Notes under the pieces: model-generated
Told to the model about the DNA's origin: nothing
The model's input: the letters and a program-made list of their open reading frames with translations, nothing else
The model's database searches: none
Translations under genes and position numbers: made by a program
Assembly (NCBI GenBank): GCA_007570785.1
Contig: ML661900.1
Location: forward strand, 4,360,864 to 4,424,863
Source of the DNA: Antilocapra americana
Lineage: Eukaryota; Chordata; Mammalia; Artiodactyla; Antilocapridae
DNA length: 64,000 nucleotides
Direction: 5' to 3'
Part shown: positions 1-11,576 of the stretch, piece by piece
Numbering within the stretch: the first letter of the stretch is position 1
Layout of the letters: each line of letters begins with the position of its first letter

Positions 1-59
1 CTAGTCTGTCATGGCCAGCTTATTTTTCTAAGGCGTTCCCTGTCACTCCCTGTGATCCA

Positions 60-425
60 CCATCACCACCCCATCAGGCCAGATAAGGCCACTTGTTGTT
101 CCCCAAACTCCCCCTGTTCTTTCTGAACTCTGTCCCTTTGAAATTTTTCCTGCAGCTTGACAAACCTTTTCTTTCTCCATCTTCCTCATCTGTAAGGATC
201 AGGTCAGCTAAAGCGCACTCTGCAATGCTTTTTCTGATCCCCAGACACAGAATCTGGGGCTCCAACATTCCTCTTGCCAATATCGCCTGTGTGCACTTTA
301 TTTGGATGCTGATCATATTAGAGTGTGGTTATTTGGGCCTGTCTCTTCCCACCTTTGTATCCCTGTGCCTGGCACTGTGCCTAGGACAGAGTGGGCACTC
401 ACAGAAAGTGTGTGGATTTAGTTCC
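60..425 (+). repeat. L2-like LINE 3' fragment
   Basis: The block has the pyrimidine-rich text of an L2 3' region and closes with wording like the usual L2 end (ctgtgcctggcactgtgcct then gggcactca, about 365-405). It is strongly diverged. The 117-aa plus-strand frame inside it is repeat-derived and not a gene. Confidence 0.45.
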
Positions 426-499
426 CTCCCTCATCCTTCCCTATGACTAATGCTTAATTTCAGCTGTTTTGCAAAGGTAAGAACGTTCCCAAAGAATGG

Positions 500-905
500 T
501 TTGCGTCACCTCCGTTCTGTCTGACTCCTACGCGCACCCCCTCACTGATCGGCTTTTGTGAGGTCATCAGAGACCCCCACGTCACCAGGTCCCCAAACAC
601 TTTCTCATCTTATCTTCCCAAGCTCTCAGTAGCATTGGACACAGATGCCTCTCCCCTCTTCAGTCACCCTCTCCTCCTGGCTTCTGGGCATCACAGTCTG
701 CTGTTTTCTTCTGGCCTCTCCAGGCTCTCCTGGTCCCCAGCCGACCTCCAGAATAGAACCACCTCAGAGCTCTGTCCTAAACTGAGTTCTCATTTCTCCC
801 AACATTCCTTCCCAAATGGGCTTGCCTCTTCCCAGAATACGAAATACTATCTCCATCTTCAGCTCTGAGCTCCAGAGTCAAATATTCAATAACCTCAGTG
901 ATTTA
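500..905 (+). repeat. L2-like internal LINE fragment
   Basis: Pyrimidine-rich, exon-like text around 630-760 resembles internal L2 sequence rather than a spliced gene. It is old and diverged, and it is separate from the upstream fragment because the order is not collinear. Assignment is by eye and weak. Confidence 0.33.
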
Positions 906-1258
906 ATTGAACCACTTAGAGGATTCTTAGGTATCTCAGACTCTCATTTTTATCCCCCAAACCTTTCCTCCCTCACTTGGTCCCACCTTTCAGTGAAAGG
1001 CATAATCATTGATCCTCTTCCTGGGATCATGGGAGTCACTTATCTAGGAAGAAGGTGTCTTGGAAGAGGGATCCAGTTTCAAGAGGTCTGAATATTATGC
1101 TTTCCTACCTCTGACACAGGTTTGGAAAAACGCCAGATTCTTTAACCTGGTATTCCGTGCCCAGCATCATGTGAGTACCACCCCCCACCTCAGACTTTTC
1201 AGCCCCACCTTTTATCCTAGATCAGAAATACTCTTCTGCAGAAAAAGTTTCCTGACTT
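906..1258. other. unassigned sequence
   Basis: No gene, RNA or clear repeat is recognised. It may be more diverged L2, since it continues directly from the L2-like block. Confidence 0.3.
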
Positions 1259-1597
1259 CTTGCTATAGTCTGAATGCTTGTTATATGTTGAAATCCCAAC
1301 GCCCAACGTGATGGTATTTGGAAGTAAGACCATTGGGAGGTGATTAGGTGTGAGGGAGGAGTTGTTGAGGATGGGGTCAGTGTCCTTATAAAAGGGGATC
1401 CCAGAGAGCCAGAGTTGTCTTGCCCTTTCACTGTGTGAGGACACAGCAAGAAGACACCATCTATGAACGGGAAGTAGGCCCTCACCAGCCACTGAACCCA
1501 TCCTTTCCTTAATCTTGGGCTTCCTAGCCTCGAGAACAAACTTCTATAAGCCACCCAGTCTCTGGTATTTTGCTGTAGCAGCTGGAACAACTGAGAT
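1259..1597 (+). repeat. MaLR LTR (MST/MLT1 group), solo
   Basis: This is an ancient non-autonomous LTR-retrotransposon end. Diagnostic wording is present in order: tgctatagtctgaatg at the start, the gggaggtgattagg box (about 1335), the ttataaaaggggatcccag TATA-like region (about 1387), ctgtgtgaggacacagcaag (about 1431) and the ccacccagtctctggtattt polyadenylation-side segment (about 1551). It is about 340 bp, normal for the group. No internal region or second LTR is seen. The minus-strand open frames of 94 and 122 aa here are artefacts. Confidence 0.72.
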
Positions 1598-1599
1598 GA

Positions 1600-2180
1600 A
1601 TCAAGCCATCCCCCGTCCTTTCAATACAACTTGCAATTGTGCACCTTCGCACTTGTTGCTCTCTGTTCCTTTCCATCTAAATCCTCTGCCTTCAGGACTT
1701 TCCAGTTCAGCATTTTCTAGAATCTTCCATGTCTGTTCCACCCAATTATGTCTCATCCTTCTCAAAACGCCTATAATAACACAGAAAGTTGGTAGACTTA
1801 GCGCCCAAAGCCTCACACTGACTGTCAGCTTTCCTGATGCTTGTGTCATGTGTCCTTTCCAGATTGGGTGAAAGGTGAGGACTGCTGAGGTGTCTTGTTC
1901 ATTGTGTGCCACAGGGCCCAGCACACTGCCTGGCGACATTACAAGTGGCTAGAACATAGGTGCTGAAACCTTCCTTGTGTGGTCTCATCTATCCTGACAT
2001 TCCCCTGTCTAAGTGTGATATAGAGCTATCCATTTTATTTGCTTAGGTATTCTCTGTTTAAAAGATGCAAATTGTATCCACCTCCCTCTAGTTTATCTCC
2101 ATGAGGTGCTGAGGACAGGCAGAGATGGATAATTTGCAAGAACAGCTTTAGGAGACTGCCGGGGCTTATGCAGCAGCAAA
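1600..2180. other. unassigned; weak L2-like traces
   Basis: No gene is recognised. About 1870-1965 has text like the end of an L2 (cccagcacactgcctgg), too diverged to annotate firmly. Confidence 0.3.
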
Positions 2181-2300
2181 ATGAAAAAGGCCCTGGGCTC
2201 CAATCTCAGCTCAGCCACTGACCATCAGGTTTTGCTGTTTCACCTCTCTTTCCTCAGTTTAATCATCTGTAAAATTGCTGAGCGATCACTGGGTATCTGC
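2181..2300 (-). repeat. MIR SINE fragment (antisense)
   Basis: The inverted MIR core is visible: text of the type tcagctcagccactgac, then cctcagtttaatcatctgtaaaat. It is an ancient mammalian tRNA-derived SINE and heavily diverged. Confidence 0.5.
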
Positions 2301-2474
2301 TTGAGCAGGAGTCCCAAAAATCCTTTCTAACTCCTCAACCTAAAAATCCCATTTTTCCTAAAAGCCCTCATTGTGGTAAGCATCCCCAAGCTCACCTCCC
2401 AGGAGAGGCAGGGGTGCCCACCCAAGCCCCTGCCTTGGGGACCAGCCCCCTTAAGGCTCTGTCCTCATTCTACT

Positions 2475-2595
2475 GAGTTACACAACAACTCTGAGAGAGA
2501 GGCGTTTTTAGGCTCCATTCGGCAGACCAGGAAATGAGACCCAGAGAAGGTTGGCCTGAGCCGAGCCAGCATGTCGCAGGACACAGCCTGTGTGC
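2475..2595 (+). repeat. MIR SINE fragment
   Basis: The MIR core is in sense: gaccaggaaatgagacccagagaagg (about 2525) matches the usual 'gatgaggaaactgaggcacagagaggtt' type of text. Confidence 0.5.
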
Positions 2596-2617
2596 GCTGT
2601 GTTTTCCAGGAGCATTA

Positions 2618-2790
2618 TCCATCAGTGATTCTCAGAGTTCAATATTTGAATCACCCGGGGATCTTGCGAAAACAGATTTTGATCCCATCACTCTGAGGGG
2701 CAGCCCCAGATTCTGTGTTTCTAACAAGCTCCCAGGTGATACACCTGCTGCCTTGTCTCTGAACCCCACTGCGAATCACCAGGTAGTATA
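2618..2790 (+). mobile_element. MER5A-like hAT transposon fossil
   Basis: The non-autonomous hAT (Charlie) element MER5A is recognisable from 'cagtgattctcagagtt' at the start, 'aatcacccggggatcttg', 'cagattctgtgtttctaacaagctcccaggtgat' split over 2708-2740, and a decayed right end. It is close to the expected length of about 190 bp. The overlapping 142-aa frame is incidental. Confidence 0.65.
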
Positions 2791-3697
2791 CAACCTGCGA
2801 GGCTGTACCTGGCAGCCCTGTCAAAATACAGTTCAAAAGCAGCAGAGCCGGTATTTCACGTTAGGTCTTTTGACTCAAAGTCCAGGGCAGTCTGAGCCAG
2901 GACTTGGTGAAAAGCCCCTCTGCTCTGGGCCCAGGGGCCCTGGAGACCTAGAGAAAGCTTGACAAGGAAAGACTTACAAAAGAGGACCTCATTCCTACCA
3001 TGCCAGTCAGGAGTCCTTGGCCGGGGCCCCTTGGAGCTGGCACAGGTAGATGTGTGCAGAGGTGGGGGCCCTGTGGGGACAAGGAGCTGCCAGGGGGCTG
3101 TATGCCTGGCCTCATGGGGATGTGGGGCTGGGAGGAATGAGGAACGGCAACTGGACTCCCAGTCTTCAGCTCCCAGGGCGGTGATGAGCAGGGCATTCTT
3201 CAGTTCTCTGTGCAGGTGCTGAGAAGTGGGGATGATGCTTGCAAGCAGAGGGAGGCGCTCGCTGAGCTGCAGCCTAGGAAGCTTTCATTCCCGGGATCCT
3301 CCCTGCCGCAGCCAAGCTGGCTCAAGGCCTGTTTCCGTTTGCTGGGGAGCAGCCAGACATGTTACAGGGAACCCTGTGCACATGGGGGCTCCTTCTGGCC
3401 TCTCCAGGGTAATTGCCTGGGAGGCACGGGTGCTCCTTTGGGTCTGGGGTTTCCGCTGGGGCCACCATTGTGACGTAATATCCTGGGGCGGGCTTTTAAA
3501 CTCGAGAGAGCTGTGCAGATGCCAGGAGTGCTGGATCGGAAGGTGGGTCTGCAGTGAGGCACACTGGGGGAGGACCTAGGAGGAGCAAGCGTGAGAGAAG
3601 GGTTTCTAAGGAGAAACCAGGGAGGCCCTGGGGGAAACCAGCAGAAGAGAGCTCGGTGAACAGACAAACAGAGGAGAGGACAGAGGGAGCAGCCGAT
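2791..3697. other. GC-rich unique sequence, nothing recognised
   Basis: There is no gene, RNA or repeat I can support. Several overlapping frames of about 80-117 aa on both strands reflect high GC and few stops. Confidence 0.4.
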
Positions 3698-3710
3698 TTG
3701 CAGGTGGGGT

Positions 3711-3935
3711 GAGTGTGTACTAAGTTGCTTCAGTCGTGTCTGACTCTTTGTGACTCTGTGGACCGTAGCCCACCAGACTTCTCTGTCTATGGGGATTCTC
3801 CAGGCAAGAATACTGGAATGGGTTGCCATGACCTACTCCAGGGGCTCTTCTTGACCCAGGGATCGAACCTGGGTCTCTTATGTCTCCTGCATTAGCAGGT
3901 GGGTTCTTTACTACTGGCGCCCCCTGGGAAGCCCC
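3711..3935 (-). mobile_element. Bov-tA SINE with target duplication
   Basis: This is a ruminant SINE in reverse: the BovA part (ttcagtcgtgtctgactctt onward) is followed by the inverted tRNA-Glu-like head (atcgaacctgggtctc, then ccctgggaagcccc). Flanks carry a near-perfect target-site duplication, ttgcaggtggggt (3698-3710) and ttgcaggtagggg (3936-3948). It is mobilised in trans by the BovB LINE. Stop-free stretches on both strands here are repeat shadows. Confidence 0.94.
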
Positions 3936-3949
3936 TTGCAGGTAGGGGC

Positions 3950-4095
3950 CTGGGCCTGAACACTGCCCTGCCACTCACCAGCTTCAGGCACATATATGCA
4001 GTTCTGAGAGCCTCCTTTGCCTTGTTTGTACATGGGGACAATGAAGCGACAGAGACTGGGACATGTCTTGAATTATTGGGGGTATACATGTTCAT
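3950..4095 (-). repeat. MIR SINE fragment (antisense)
   Basis: Inverted MIR text (ctgccctgccactcaccagc, then ttgtttgtacatggggacaatg) is directly beside the Bov-tA, which probably inserted into or next to it. Confidence 0.5.
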
Positions 4096-5500
4096 AACAT
4101 AGTATATGTGGGTTGATGCCAAGACTTGGGTCATGTATGGCAGCTCGCTGAGCACCAAGCAGGGGCTATGAGCCCTGCTTGGCCTGGAGTCCTACACTGG
4201 CCTTGGACAAATAAATGCCTTTCACTTTTGGGGCCTTGGTTCCCCATGTGCATAGTGGGGAGGGGTAGGTGTGAATGGCTCACAAGCACCCTTCTAGCCC
4301 TGGGCCTGGGCTCCATATGGCTGCACATTCTGTCCAGCAAGGCCTGAATTGGGCATCTGTTCTGAGGCTTTGCCCTCTTCAACAAGGCCAAGCTGGCAGA
4401 GGTTTCCAGGACCGAGGTGAAGGGCCTCAGGCTCCACTGGGGCTGAATCCTGAAACCAGTGACCACTCAGAAGCATCTCTCCTCCAGGCAGGGGCCCAGG
4501 GCTACCCGGTCACCAGAGCTGGGCTAGATGGAGCAAGAGCCTGGCAGGGCCATGTCTGGGCAGCCTGGTGAGTTCTGTGCAGCCTGGTGAGTCCTGTGGG
4601 CATGGTCTCAAGGCTCCACGTTACCGCCTTGACTCCCACCTCCACAGGCGGGCCAACTAGGGAGACATAGTGGTTTCTCCATCCAACTCAGAGCAGTCAT
4701 GGTGGAGAAAAAAGGATTAAGGACAGAAAAGAGGCTGATGTGGTCTGCCAGGCTGACTGGGATAGAAGGCACTACCATGGAGAATATAGATGGGGATGTG
4801 AGAAATAAAACTCACCGACCGTAACCCAGAGAATGGACTTAGAGGCATGCGATGCAGCGGGAAGCTAGGCTTTAAGGACAGTGTTGCAAGATGGGGTGTC
4901 TGGTGGGCGGGCACACCCAGAGTTGTTACAATGGGCTCTTCATCTTCTCGGCACTCAAGTCCCTCCACCAGCTCCTCATTGGCTGAGTACAAAGGGTTAA
5001 CAATTGTCCCAAATGTCACCTGGATTTATTATTCTGCCCGCACACTTCTTCCCATTCTTATGTTTTGAATTCACCAATAGAACAAGTCTGTACCAAAATC
5101 CTAGGCATTCTACTCTCCTTTTGTCTGGATTTTCCCACGCAAGTACCCTAATGGCTATTATATCAGCAGGCTGTCACTCTAGGCTAGCTGTCCTTGAAAA
5201 TGGATCACTTCAAGTTTTTATTTCTTACAGGGAGACCAAGGTACAGAGGCCGAACTTGCTAAAGGTTTCATGGGAGCAGGTACCAGATCTGTAACCAGCA
5301 CTCTATCTTCTCTTGGCCACTTAGTCTCTTCTAGAACAGGCCATACAGATGCTATTTCAGACTACAGTTGTTTCCATCTTCTGATTCTGACTCTCTCCCA
5401 GGACAGCCCTTCTGAAACTGAAAGCCAGCACACGTGTCCCCCAGAGTCGGCCAGCTGCTGGGAGAAACATCCTGTTTCTTCAACTATGTTGTTCCCCACT
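4096..5500. other. unique sequence, nothing recognised
   Basis: No gene or repeat is supported. A short local duplication of 'gcagcctggtgagt' at 4561-4595 is the only internal structure noticed. Confidence 0.4.
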
Positions 5501-5504
5501 AGAG

Positions 5505-5700
5505 TTGCTAGATTTTGGGGGGAAAATATTGCTTAAAGAACGCAGGACACCCAGTTAAGTTTAAATCTCAGATAAACAACGAGTAAGTTTTTAGTATAAG
5601 TGCATCCTATGCAATGTTGAGGGCAAACTTATACTAAAACTATCTTGTTTCTCTGAAATTCAAATTTAACTGAGTGTCTTGTACCTAGAAACCCTACCTA
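5505..5700. mobile_element. palindromic hairpin MITE-like element
   Basis: The segment folds on itself. The left arm (acacccagttaagtttaaat onward, 5548-5602) is an imperfect inverted repeat of the right arm (acttatactaaaactatctt onward, 5629-5681). Only about 25 bases of loop separate the arms. This is the form of an old non-autonomous DNA transposon reduced to its inverted repeats. The flanking 'gagttgctagattt' also recurs in this mammalian family as I remember it. I do not assign a family name. Confidence 0.55.
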
Positions 5701-7308
5701 CCCACCTCCCAGGCGATCCTGGCCAATCCTCTCTGGGGGGTGCTGTGAAGGTTCAAGAACATCAAGGGTCTTGCTTTTGTTCAGAGGGTGGCTTTATTGG
5801 GCAGCCTCTAACCACTCTGCCCTGCCTCTGCCCTCACTGCCAGCAGGCTCCCCTCCCGTAGGCCTGTGTGTTGTTTGTGTTGGAGTAGGGAGTGTCTTTC
5901 TCTGTGCAACCGTGTTTATTGTCTCAGCGCTCGGCTCAGGGTCCAGGCGTGCGCCTCCCTCTTGATTCCCTGTTCGCGCTATTCATGACCGCCGCTCAGC
6001 CACTTTGCCTTTGGTTGCTGGGCACCTAGAACGCCATTTTTTCCTCTCTTCCCCTCAAAGTGGGAGTCCTGGGAAGGGAGCCAAGGATTTGAGAAGGACC
6101 TCCGAAAGACAGAATTCCCTCTGCCTGGCCCGCCTCCCTAAGGCTGGCCTCACACCTGTGGAATGGGTGTGCTCGGCTCCATGCCATAAGTGGAGGCTCC
6201 CAGATTCTCACAGGCCAGCTCTGCTGAAGAAGGAAGCGACTGAAAATCCCAACGTTGACCCCAAAGGGTGTATGTTAAGTGCCCACTCTCTGCCAGCAGA
6301 AGGTTCAGTCAGCACCTCCATCCCCTCCAGGGCTACAGAGGGAACAAGCCAGTGAGGCCTCTCTGCAAGGACAGAGGTGGGCTGAACATACACATCACAC
6401 ACAACTCCGAGAAGCCAGTCATATGACAGACCTCTCCCAGATTCCTCCTCCCCTGGGCCTGGGCCTGTGTTCCCCCGAGGCCTACTAGAGTGAAGGATCT
6501 TTATGAAAGTGATTTAGCAGGAAGTTCTCAAGGAGAAACGCAGAGCAGAGAAATGGGGAAGTGGGACAGGGAAGCAAAGAGAAAGAAGCCAAACAAGAAT
6601 ATCAATTTAGGGGAAGTCGCACAGAGGGTGACTTTGGCCCATTCCCATGGGACAACCTCAGAGTTGTCCCAGTCAGGGGCCAAGAGAGCTAGGGTATTGA
6701 TACTTCTGCATGGCCAGTCCTTGGGAGACACAAATTTCCAGGTACTTCCTGTTCGGGGTGGTTACAGGCAGACTGTATTTTCTGTTGCGCAATCCGCCAA
6801 CAGAGAGAGGGTGTGAAGGCCCAGGGGTGGGCAAAGGCAGGGAAGTGTGGAGGGAATGTTGAGGGGGTGTGGAGGGGGGTCACGCGGGTGTAAAGGTATA
6901 GGTCAGGAGAACAGGGGAGGGGAAGGTTAGGGAGGGCTTCCCTTTGGACAGCCCACTCAAAGCTCACCTCCCAGTCTGTTTCCCTCGGAAAAAACCTACC
7001 CTAAAATCTTGAGTAACCCTCAGCACTCTCGCCCCACCCCTGGAATTCTCCAGTTCCAAAGCTATTACAGTAATAACAATAAGCCCATTGTGCACACTTC
7101 CTGACTAATCCCTTCCCTGTGGCCTGGGGAAGAGAGGGGCAGGCCCAGGGACTGAAGGCCCATCTTAGACCAAGAATTAAGGCTGAGCTGTCTGGTGAGG
7201 TCAGGTATGGGAAAGACCCTGGCTCACAGGCCAGGTCCTGCCATCCCACCAGCTCTAATGCAGTTGGTTTCCAGATTCTGCTCCGTCACAGCCAAGGTCT
7301 GCTCTGAC
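5701..7308. other. unique sequence, nothing recognised
   Basis: GC-richer single-copy-looking DNA. Frames of about 60-116 aa occur on both strands with no domain, splice structure or motif I recognise. A purine-rich G-run region lies at 6830-6950. Confidence 0.4.
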
Positions 7309-7512
7309 TGCGTGTGTTAGTTGTTCAGGCATGTCCAACTCTGCACCCCAAGGACTGTAGCCCACCATGCTCCTCTGTCCATGGGATTCTCCAGGCAAGA
7401 ATAATGGAGTAGGTAGCAATTCTCCTCTCTAGCGAATCATCCTGACCCAGGGATCTAACCCCAGGCAGCCTGCATTGCAGGCAGATTCTTTACTGTCTGA
7501 GCCACCAGCATT
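7309..7512 (-). mobile_element. Bov-tA SINE, diverged
   Basis: Antisense Bov-tA: BovA text (catgtccaactctgcacccc, ggattctccaggcaagaat) then an inverted tRNA-like head (attctttactgtctgagccacc). It has a decayed middle and no convincing target duplication, so it is older than the copies with intact duplications. Confidence 0.88.
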
Positions 7513-7594
7513 CCAACTAGAGCTGCAGAAACCTAAGGGGACTCCCTGAGCATGCACATTGCCCAAGATCCCAGGCTAGGCCCTTGCATTCCTC

Positions 7595-7735
7595 ATTTCA
7601 TTTTCTCTCCTGTCCAGTCCTACAATGAAGCCATTAGAGCCCATTATTCAGATAAGGAACCCAAAAGTCACAGAGATCCAGTGGCTGATTGATCAGAATG
7701 TGCAGGATTACTGAGTGATGATGTCATGTCTAAAT
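7595..7735 (+). repeat. MIR-like fragment
   Basis: Text of the MIR type, cattattcagataaggaacc followed by a 'cacagagatccagtggctga' stretch. Weak but in the right order. Confidence 0.42.
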
Positions 7736-8104
7736 CCAGTTTCCTGGACCCCTCAGCTGGACATCAGTCTGCATCTCCAAGGTCCTGTCTCCAGGAATCC
7801 ACGCTGGAGTCAGTAAGAGGTAGAGTGGCCAAGCTCGGGCTGGATGGGCCAGGCCTTGTGTGTGCCTTGGCACCAGCAAAGTAGGGCATGCCCCAGACGA
7901 GGAGTTTTGGAGAAATGATCCATTTTTGAAAAATCATTGTAGAGTCAGAGTGGAAGAACTCAGACCATGGCAGGACTTCTTACTTTTATTTTGTGATTTA
8001 GGGTTAGCTTTATTTTAATTTGTAATTTGTAAGTGGAGAAGGAGTGCATTTTATTCTTTTCTCCAGGCTCAGGTCCCGTAAATAAAGGTCTTCATCTGAC
8101 CCTG
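7736..8104. other. unique sequence, nothing recognised
   Basis: No gene or repeat is identified. There is an AT-rich patch at 7980-8060. Confidence 0.4.
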
Positions 8105-8345
8105 CACAAGTCTAGAGAAGACTCTTGAGAGTCCCTTGGACAGCAAGGAGATCAAACTAGTCAGTCCTAAAGGAAACTAACCCTGCATATTCACTGGAAG
8201 GACTGATGCTGGCCACCTGATATGAAGGGCTAACTCATTGGAAAAGACCCTGATGCTGGGAAAGAGAGCAGGAGGAGAAGGGGGTGACAGAGGATGAGAT
8301 GGTTGGATGGCATCACCAACTCGATGGTCGTGAGTTTGAGCAGGG
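8105..8345 (+). mobile_element. BovB (RTE) LINE fragment, sense
   Basis: This is the C-terminal reverse transcriptase/3' part of BovB: cagcaaggagatcaaacta, ggaaggactgatgctg, ctcattggaaaagaccctga and gatggttggatggcatcacc in order. It is truncated at both ends, has a small internal gap after 'actgatgctgg', and lacks the terminal tail. It encodes nothing functional. Confidence 0.86.
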
Positions 8346-9058
8346 TGCGGGCAGGTCCTGTAGGGAGGAGCGGCTTCCTGGTCTCCACGGCCCCTGTGTT
8401 AACTTACCAAAGATAAACTGTGCACATTCCGCCCACCAGGCCCGTGCATTGCACCATGCGGGGATACAGTTGTTTCTACTTCCTTACCTGCTGCTCTTGG
8501 AGACAACTACGCACACGGATGTGCTTTGTAGACTGTAAAGTGCTGTGCACTCACTTCCCAGTTCCATAGGCCTCCCTCCTCTCCGCCTCTTCCAACAGGA
8601 AGCCACTCCAGGACCAGACAGGTTCACATGATCACACCACCTTTGAACACACAAGACCCCCTCCCGTGGCTGCTGATGGGCTCTGCTGAATGTGACAGAG
8701 GTTTACTAAAGCTCTCTGGGGAGGAAACATCAGTCTGCAGGCCCAGCCCCTAGCCCAGGCCCACATACCTGGCAGCCACTCAGGAAATGTTGGTTCAACT
8801 TTTCGGAATTGAATTGACCTCAGTCGCTCCAGAGACATAGATGGTCATATTTTTCTAGGAGAGGGGAGGGGAGTTCCCTGGCTGGGGAGCTCCAATTGGC
8901 TTCTTCTTGCTTCTTTCTGGAGCGTGTATTCCATAGCTGCTCCCATCACCCCCTTCCCACGTGGTTCCCTTGCTCCTCTTTCTGGCCCCGAGTCAGTCTC
9001 CTGTCTGGTAGACCGTGGTTCCGCCAGTTTCTCCTTCTTGCCTGAGACTCCATCCCCT
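8346..9058. other. unique sequence, nothing recognised
   Basis: No gene, RNA or repeat is supported. Confidence 0.4.
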
Positions 9059-9059
9059 T

Positions 9060-9245
9060 GTATCACCCACAAGGGGACAGAACATGCACTTTGGAATCTA
9101 GGTCCCTCACTTACTATCTGGGCAAATCAGATAAGCAGTTTCCCTTCCCAAATCTCGGTTTCCCTATCGGTAATTTAGGAAGAATGGGTTGTTGGGATTA
9201 TTTGAACAGAATAACATATACAAGTTGCCTGGCACATAATTAAAG
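9060..9245 (-). repeat. MIR SINE (antisense)
   Basis: Inverted MIR with recognisable blocks: cttactatctgggcaaatca, tctcggtttccctatcggta and cctggcacataattaaag at the end. Confidence 0.58.
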
Positions 9246-9261
9246 TTTAAAATATCCTCCC

Positions 9262-9535
9262 CCTTAGGATCTCTCTGGTGGTCCAGTAGTTAAGAATCTG
9301 CAGGAGACATGGTCCATCTCCCTGGTCTGGGAAACTAAGATCCCACATGCCTAGCAGCAACTCAGCCGATACACCACAACAAGAGAAGCCACCGCAGTGA
9401 GAAGCCCCTACGCCACAACAAAGGGTAGCCCCCACTCGCTGCAACTAGAGAAAGCCTGCATACACATAGCAGTGAAGACCCAGAGCAGCCAAAAATGATA
9501 AATAAATAAATAAAATACTTTAAATAAAAATAATG
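9262..9535 (+). mobile_element. CHR-type SINE, long form
   Basis: This is a cetartiodactyl tRNA-Glu-derived SINE. It opens with 'ctctctggtggtccagtagt' and continues with 'gaagccaccgcagtgagaag', 'cccactcgctgcaactagag' and 'cagagcagccaaaaatgata'. It ends in an AAATA-rich tail (9500-9535). The central tRNA-like segment is partly deleted. Confidence 0.88.
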
Positions 9536-9639
9536 CTCCCCTTAACCAAAACTTGTTACTTCTTTCCTTTCTTCTATTTGTTCTAATAATGCTTATTAAG
9601 CACTTGCTTTCTACTAGAGACAATGTGAGGAAGACGAAG

Positions 9640-9862
9640 TGCCAAGCACACACACGCTCAGTCACGTCTGACTCTCCTCGACCCCACGGACAATAACCTG
9701 CCAGGCTCCTCTGTGTGTAGAATTTCCCAGGCAAGAATACCGGAGTAGGTTGCCATGGCCTCCTCCAGGGATCTTCCTGACCCAGTGATCGGACCTGCGT
9801 CTCCCGTGTCTGTGGCATGGGCAGTCGGATTCTTTAACGCCGAGCCACCTGGGAGGCCCAGG
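9640..9862 (-). mobile_element. Bov-tA SINE
   Basis: Antisense copy with the BovA part (cgctcagtcacgtctgactc) and the inverted tRNA-like head ending cgagccacctgggaggccc. Full length and moderately diverged. Confidence 0.92.
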
Positions 9863-10582
9863 GAAGACATAGTACCTGCCCTTAAGAACTGTAGAAGGGG
9901 TGAGAGAACAATGAACAGAACCATGTGCTCTGAATAGAGAGGAGGGTCCTTAGGCAGCTCTGAAAGTCTTCCTGAGGAGGTGAGGCCTGGAGAGTCACGG
10001 ACAGCCAGGAATCTCTAGGTAAGGATGCACTGGTAGCCTGGGGAGGTTTCCAAGTCAGTCAAGGAGGCTCAAGATTCAGGACATCTTCCAAGATTCTGTA
10101 TCAATTCTGAGTCATAATTTTGTGTTTTACTTCTCTTTCAGAACCCCCAGATTATATAAGGTTCAGGTCTGCTTAAATGTGCCTCAGTCAACTGCTGGGA
10201 AGCCTGCTTTGCCTTTCTGGGGACTCTCGGCCAGATTTTCCGTCATCCCCACCTTCTCTGCTTTCAGCACTCTCAGGGTGCTGTTCCCGCAGTCCTAGTC
10301 CCCGGCAGGGCATCTTTGGGTGAACAGGGCAGGGCTTCTGCTTCCTGACTGGCTGGGGCTCTGTGACATCCAGTGGACTGTGGTGAATTCCCTGAGGGTG
10401 AAGGTGCTTCCCCTTGCACCCTGAAGGCATTGCACAGGGTAGATCTCAGGGAGTTCCCATGCCTATGGCCTCCCTGGACTGAGAGGCAGGCTGGGCATAA
10501 GTTGGCCTGGCTGCCAAGAATGACTGAAACCTAGTGATGGGCCTGAGCAGCGCTTCTTTTGGACAGAGATGCATCCTCTTTC
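9863..10582. other. unique sequence, nothing recognised
   Basis: No gene or clear repeat. An 80-aa minus frame lacks any recognisable motif. Confidence 0.4.
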
Positions 10583-10803
10583 CCAGGCTTCCCAGGTGGC
10601 ACTAGTGGTAAAGACCCCACCTGCCAATACAGAAGATGCAGGAGATGCAGGTTCAATCTCTGGGTCAGGAAGATCCCCTGGAGGAGGGCATGACAACCCA
10701 CTCTGGTATTCTTGCCTGGAGAATCCTGTGGACAGAGTAGCCTTGCAGGTGAAAGTCCATAGGATCACAAAGAGCTGGATATGATTGAAGCCACTTAGCA
10801 CAC
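10583..10803 (+). mobile_element. Bov-tA SINE
   Basis: Sense copy: the tRNA-Glu-like head (ggcttcccaggtggcactag) with a decayed box B (ggttcaatctctgggtc), then BovA text ending tggatatgattgaagccact. Complete, without an obvious poly-A tail. Confidence 0.93.
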
Positions 10804-11576
10804 TTTCTCTTACCAGGTCGGTGTATTAGTGGAAAGGCTGGATACAATGGCAGGCAAAACCTTTTACATTCTGGTGGCTGGGATGAAAGTAAAACCTATA
10901 AACAATTAGGACCTATAAAGTAAAGCTTAAATGTGTGGGGTTGGGGGTTGGTGAATATAGTGAAGAGGTTGTGCTTAGCTAAGAGCTTCCGTATCAATAA
11001 TGAATCTCTTCCAGTTTCTAACCTGATCTCTCAGGATTGGCCTACTTGGTTCCCCTAGCTGGCTGGGGGAGGCCCAAGGCCCCAGCAACATGCTTGACCT
11101 TACCAGGTCCAGGGGCTCTGGGTAGGGTTCAAGTGTTAGGTGGGCCCAGGGCAGTATCGCCACCAGCAGCTGCCAGCATTCATCCAGCCTCACAAGTGCA
11201 GAGCCAGTGCAGACTGGGTCATCATGGTCTAGTGGGCATCCCCGCCCCAAGGGCCAGCCCAGGAGCCTCCCAGGAACAGGGACACACAGGTGAAGTCACA
11301 GCCCTGGGGGCCATTAAAGGCAAGTCCCTGAGCTTTCAGCTAATTACATAGGGCAGAAATGCCAGAAGCTGTCCACCCATTCGTTAAAACCCAGCACAGT
11401 CCTTACTCACTTGCTTCCTTCCTTCCTGAATAATTGAATAATTCACTCAAAAGGCCATTAGGGCCCCTACCTCTTTCCTGATATTTGTTGAAGGCAGCAG
11501 GGTGTTGGGGTGAAGCAACCGTGAGTTGGCCAAGCGAAGTGGCAGCTACTGGGGTCAGGAGATTGGCTATTCACAG
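10804..11576. other. unique sequence, nothing recognised
   Basis: No gene or repeat is supported. Frames of about 91-104 aa overlap on opposite strands at 10,975-11,351 without recognisable motifs. Confidence 0.4.

Noticed and set aside
3711..3935. tRNA gene in the SINE heads (here and in other Bov-tA/CHR copies)
   Set aside because: The tRNA-Glu-like segments carry decayed A/B boxes within SINEs and lack a foldable mature tRNA. They are SINE promoters.
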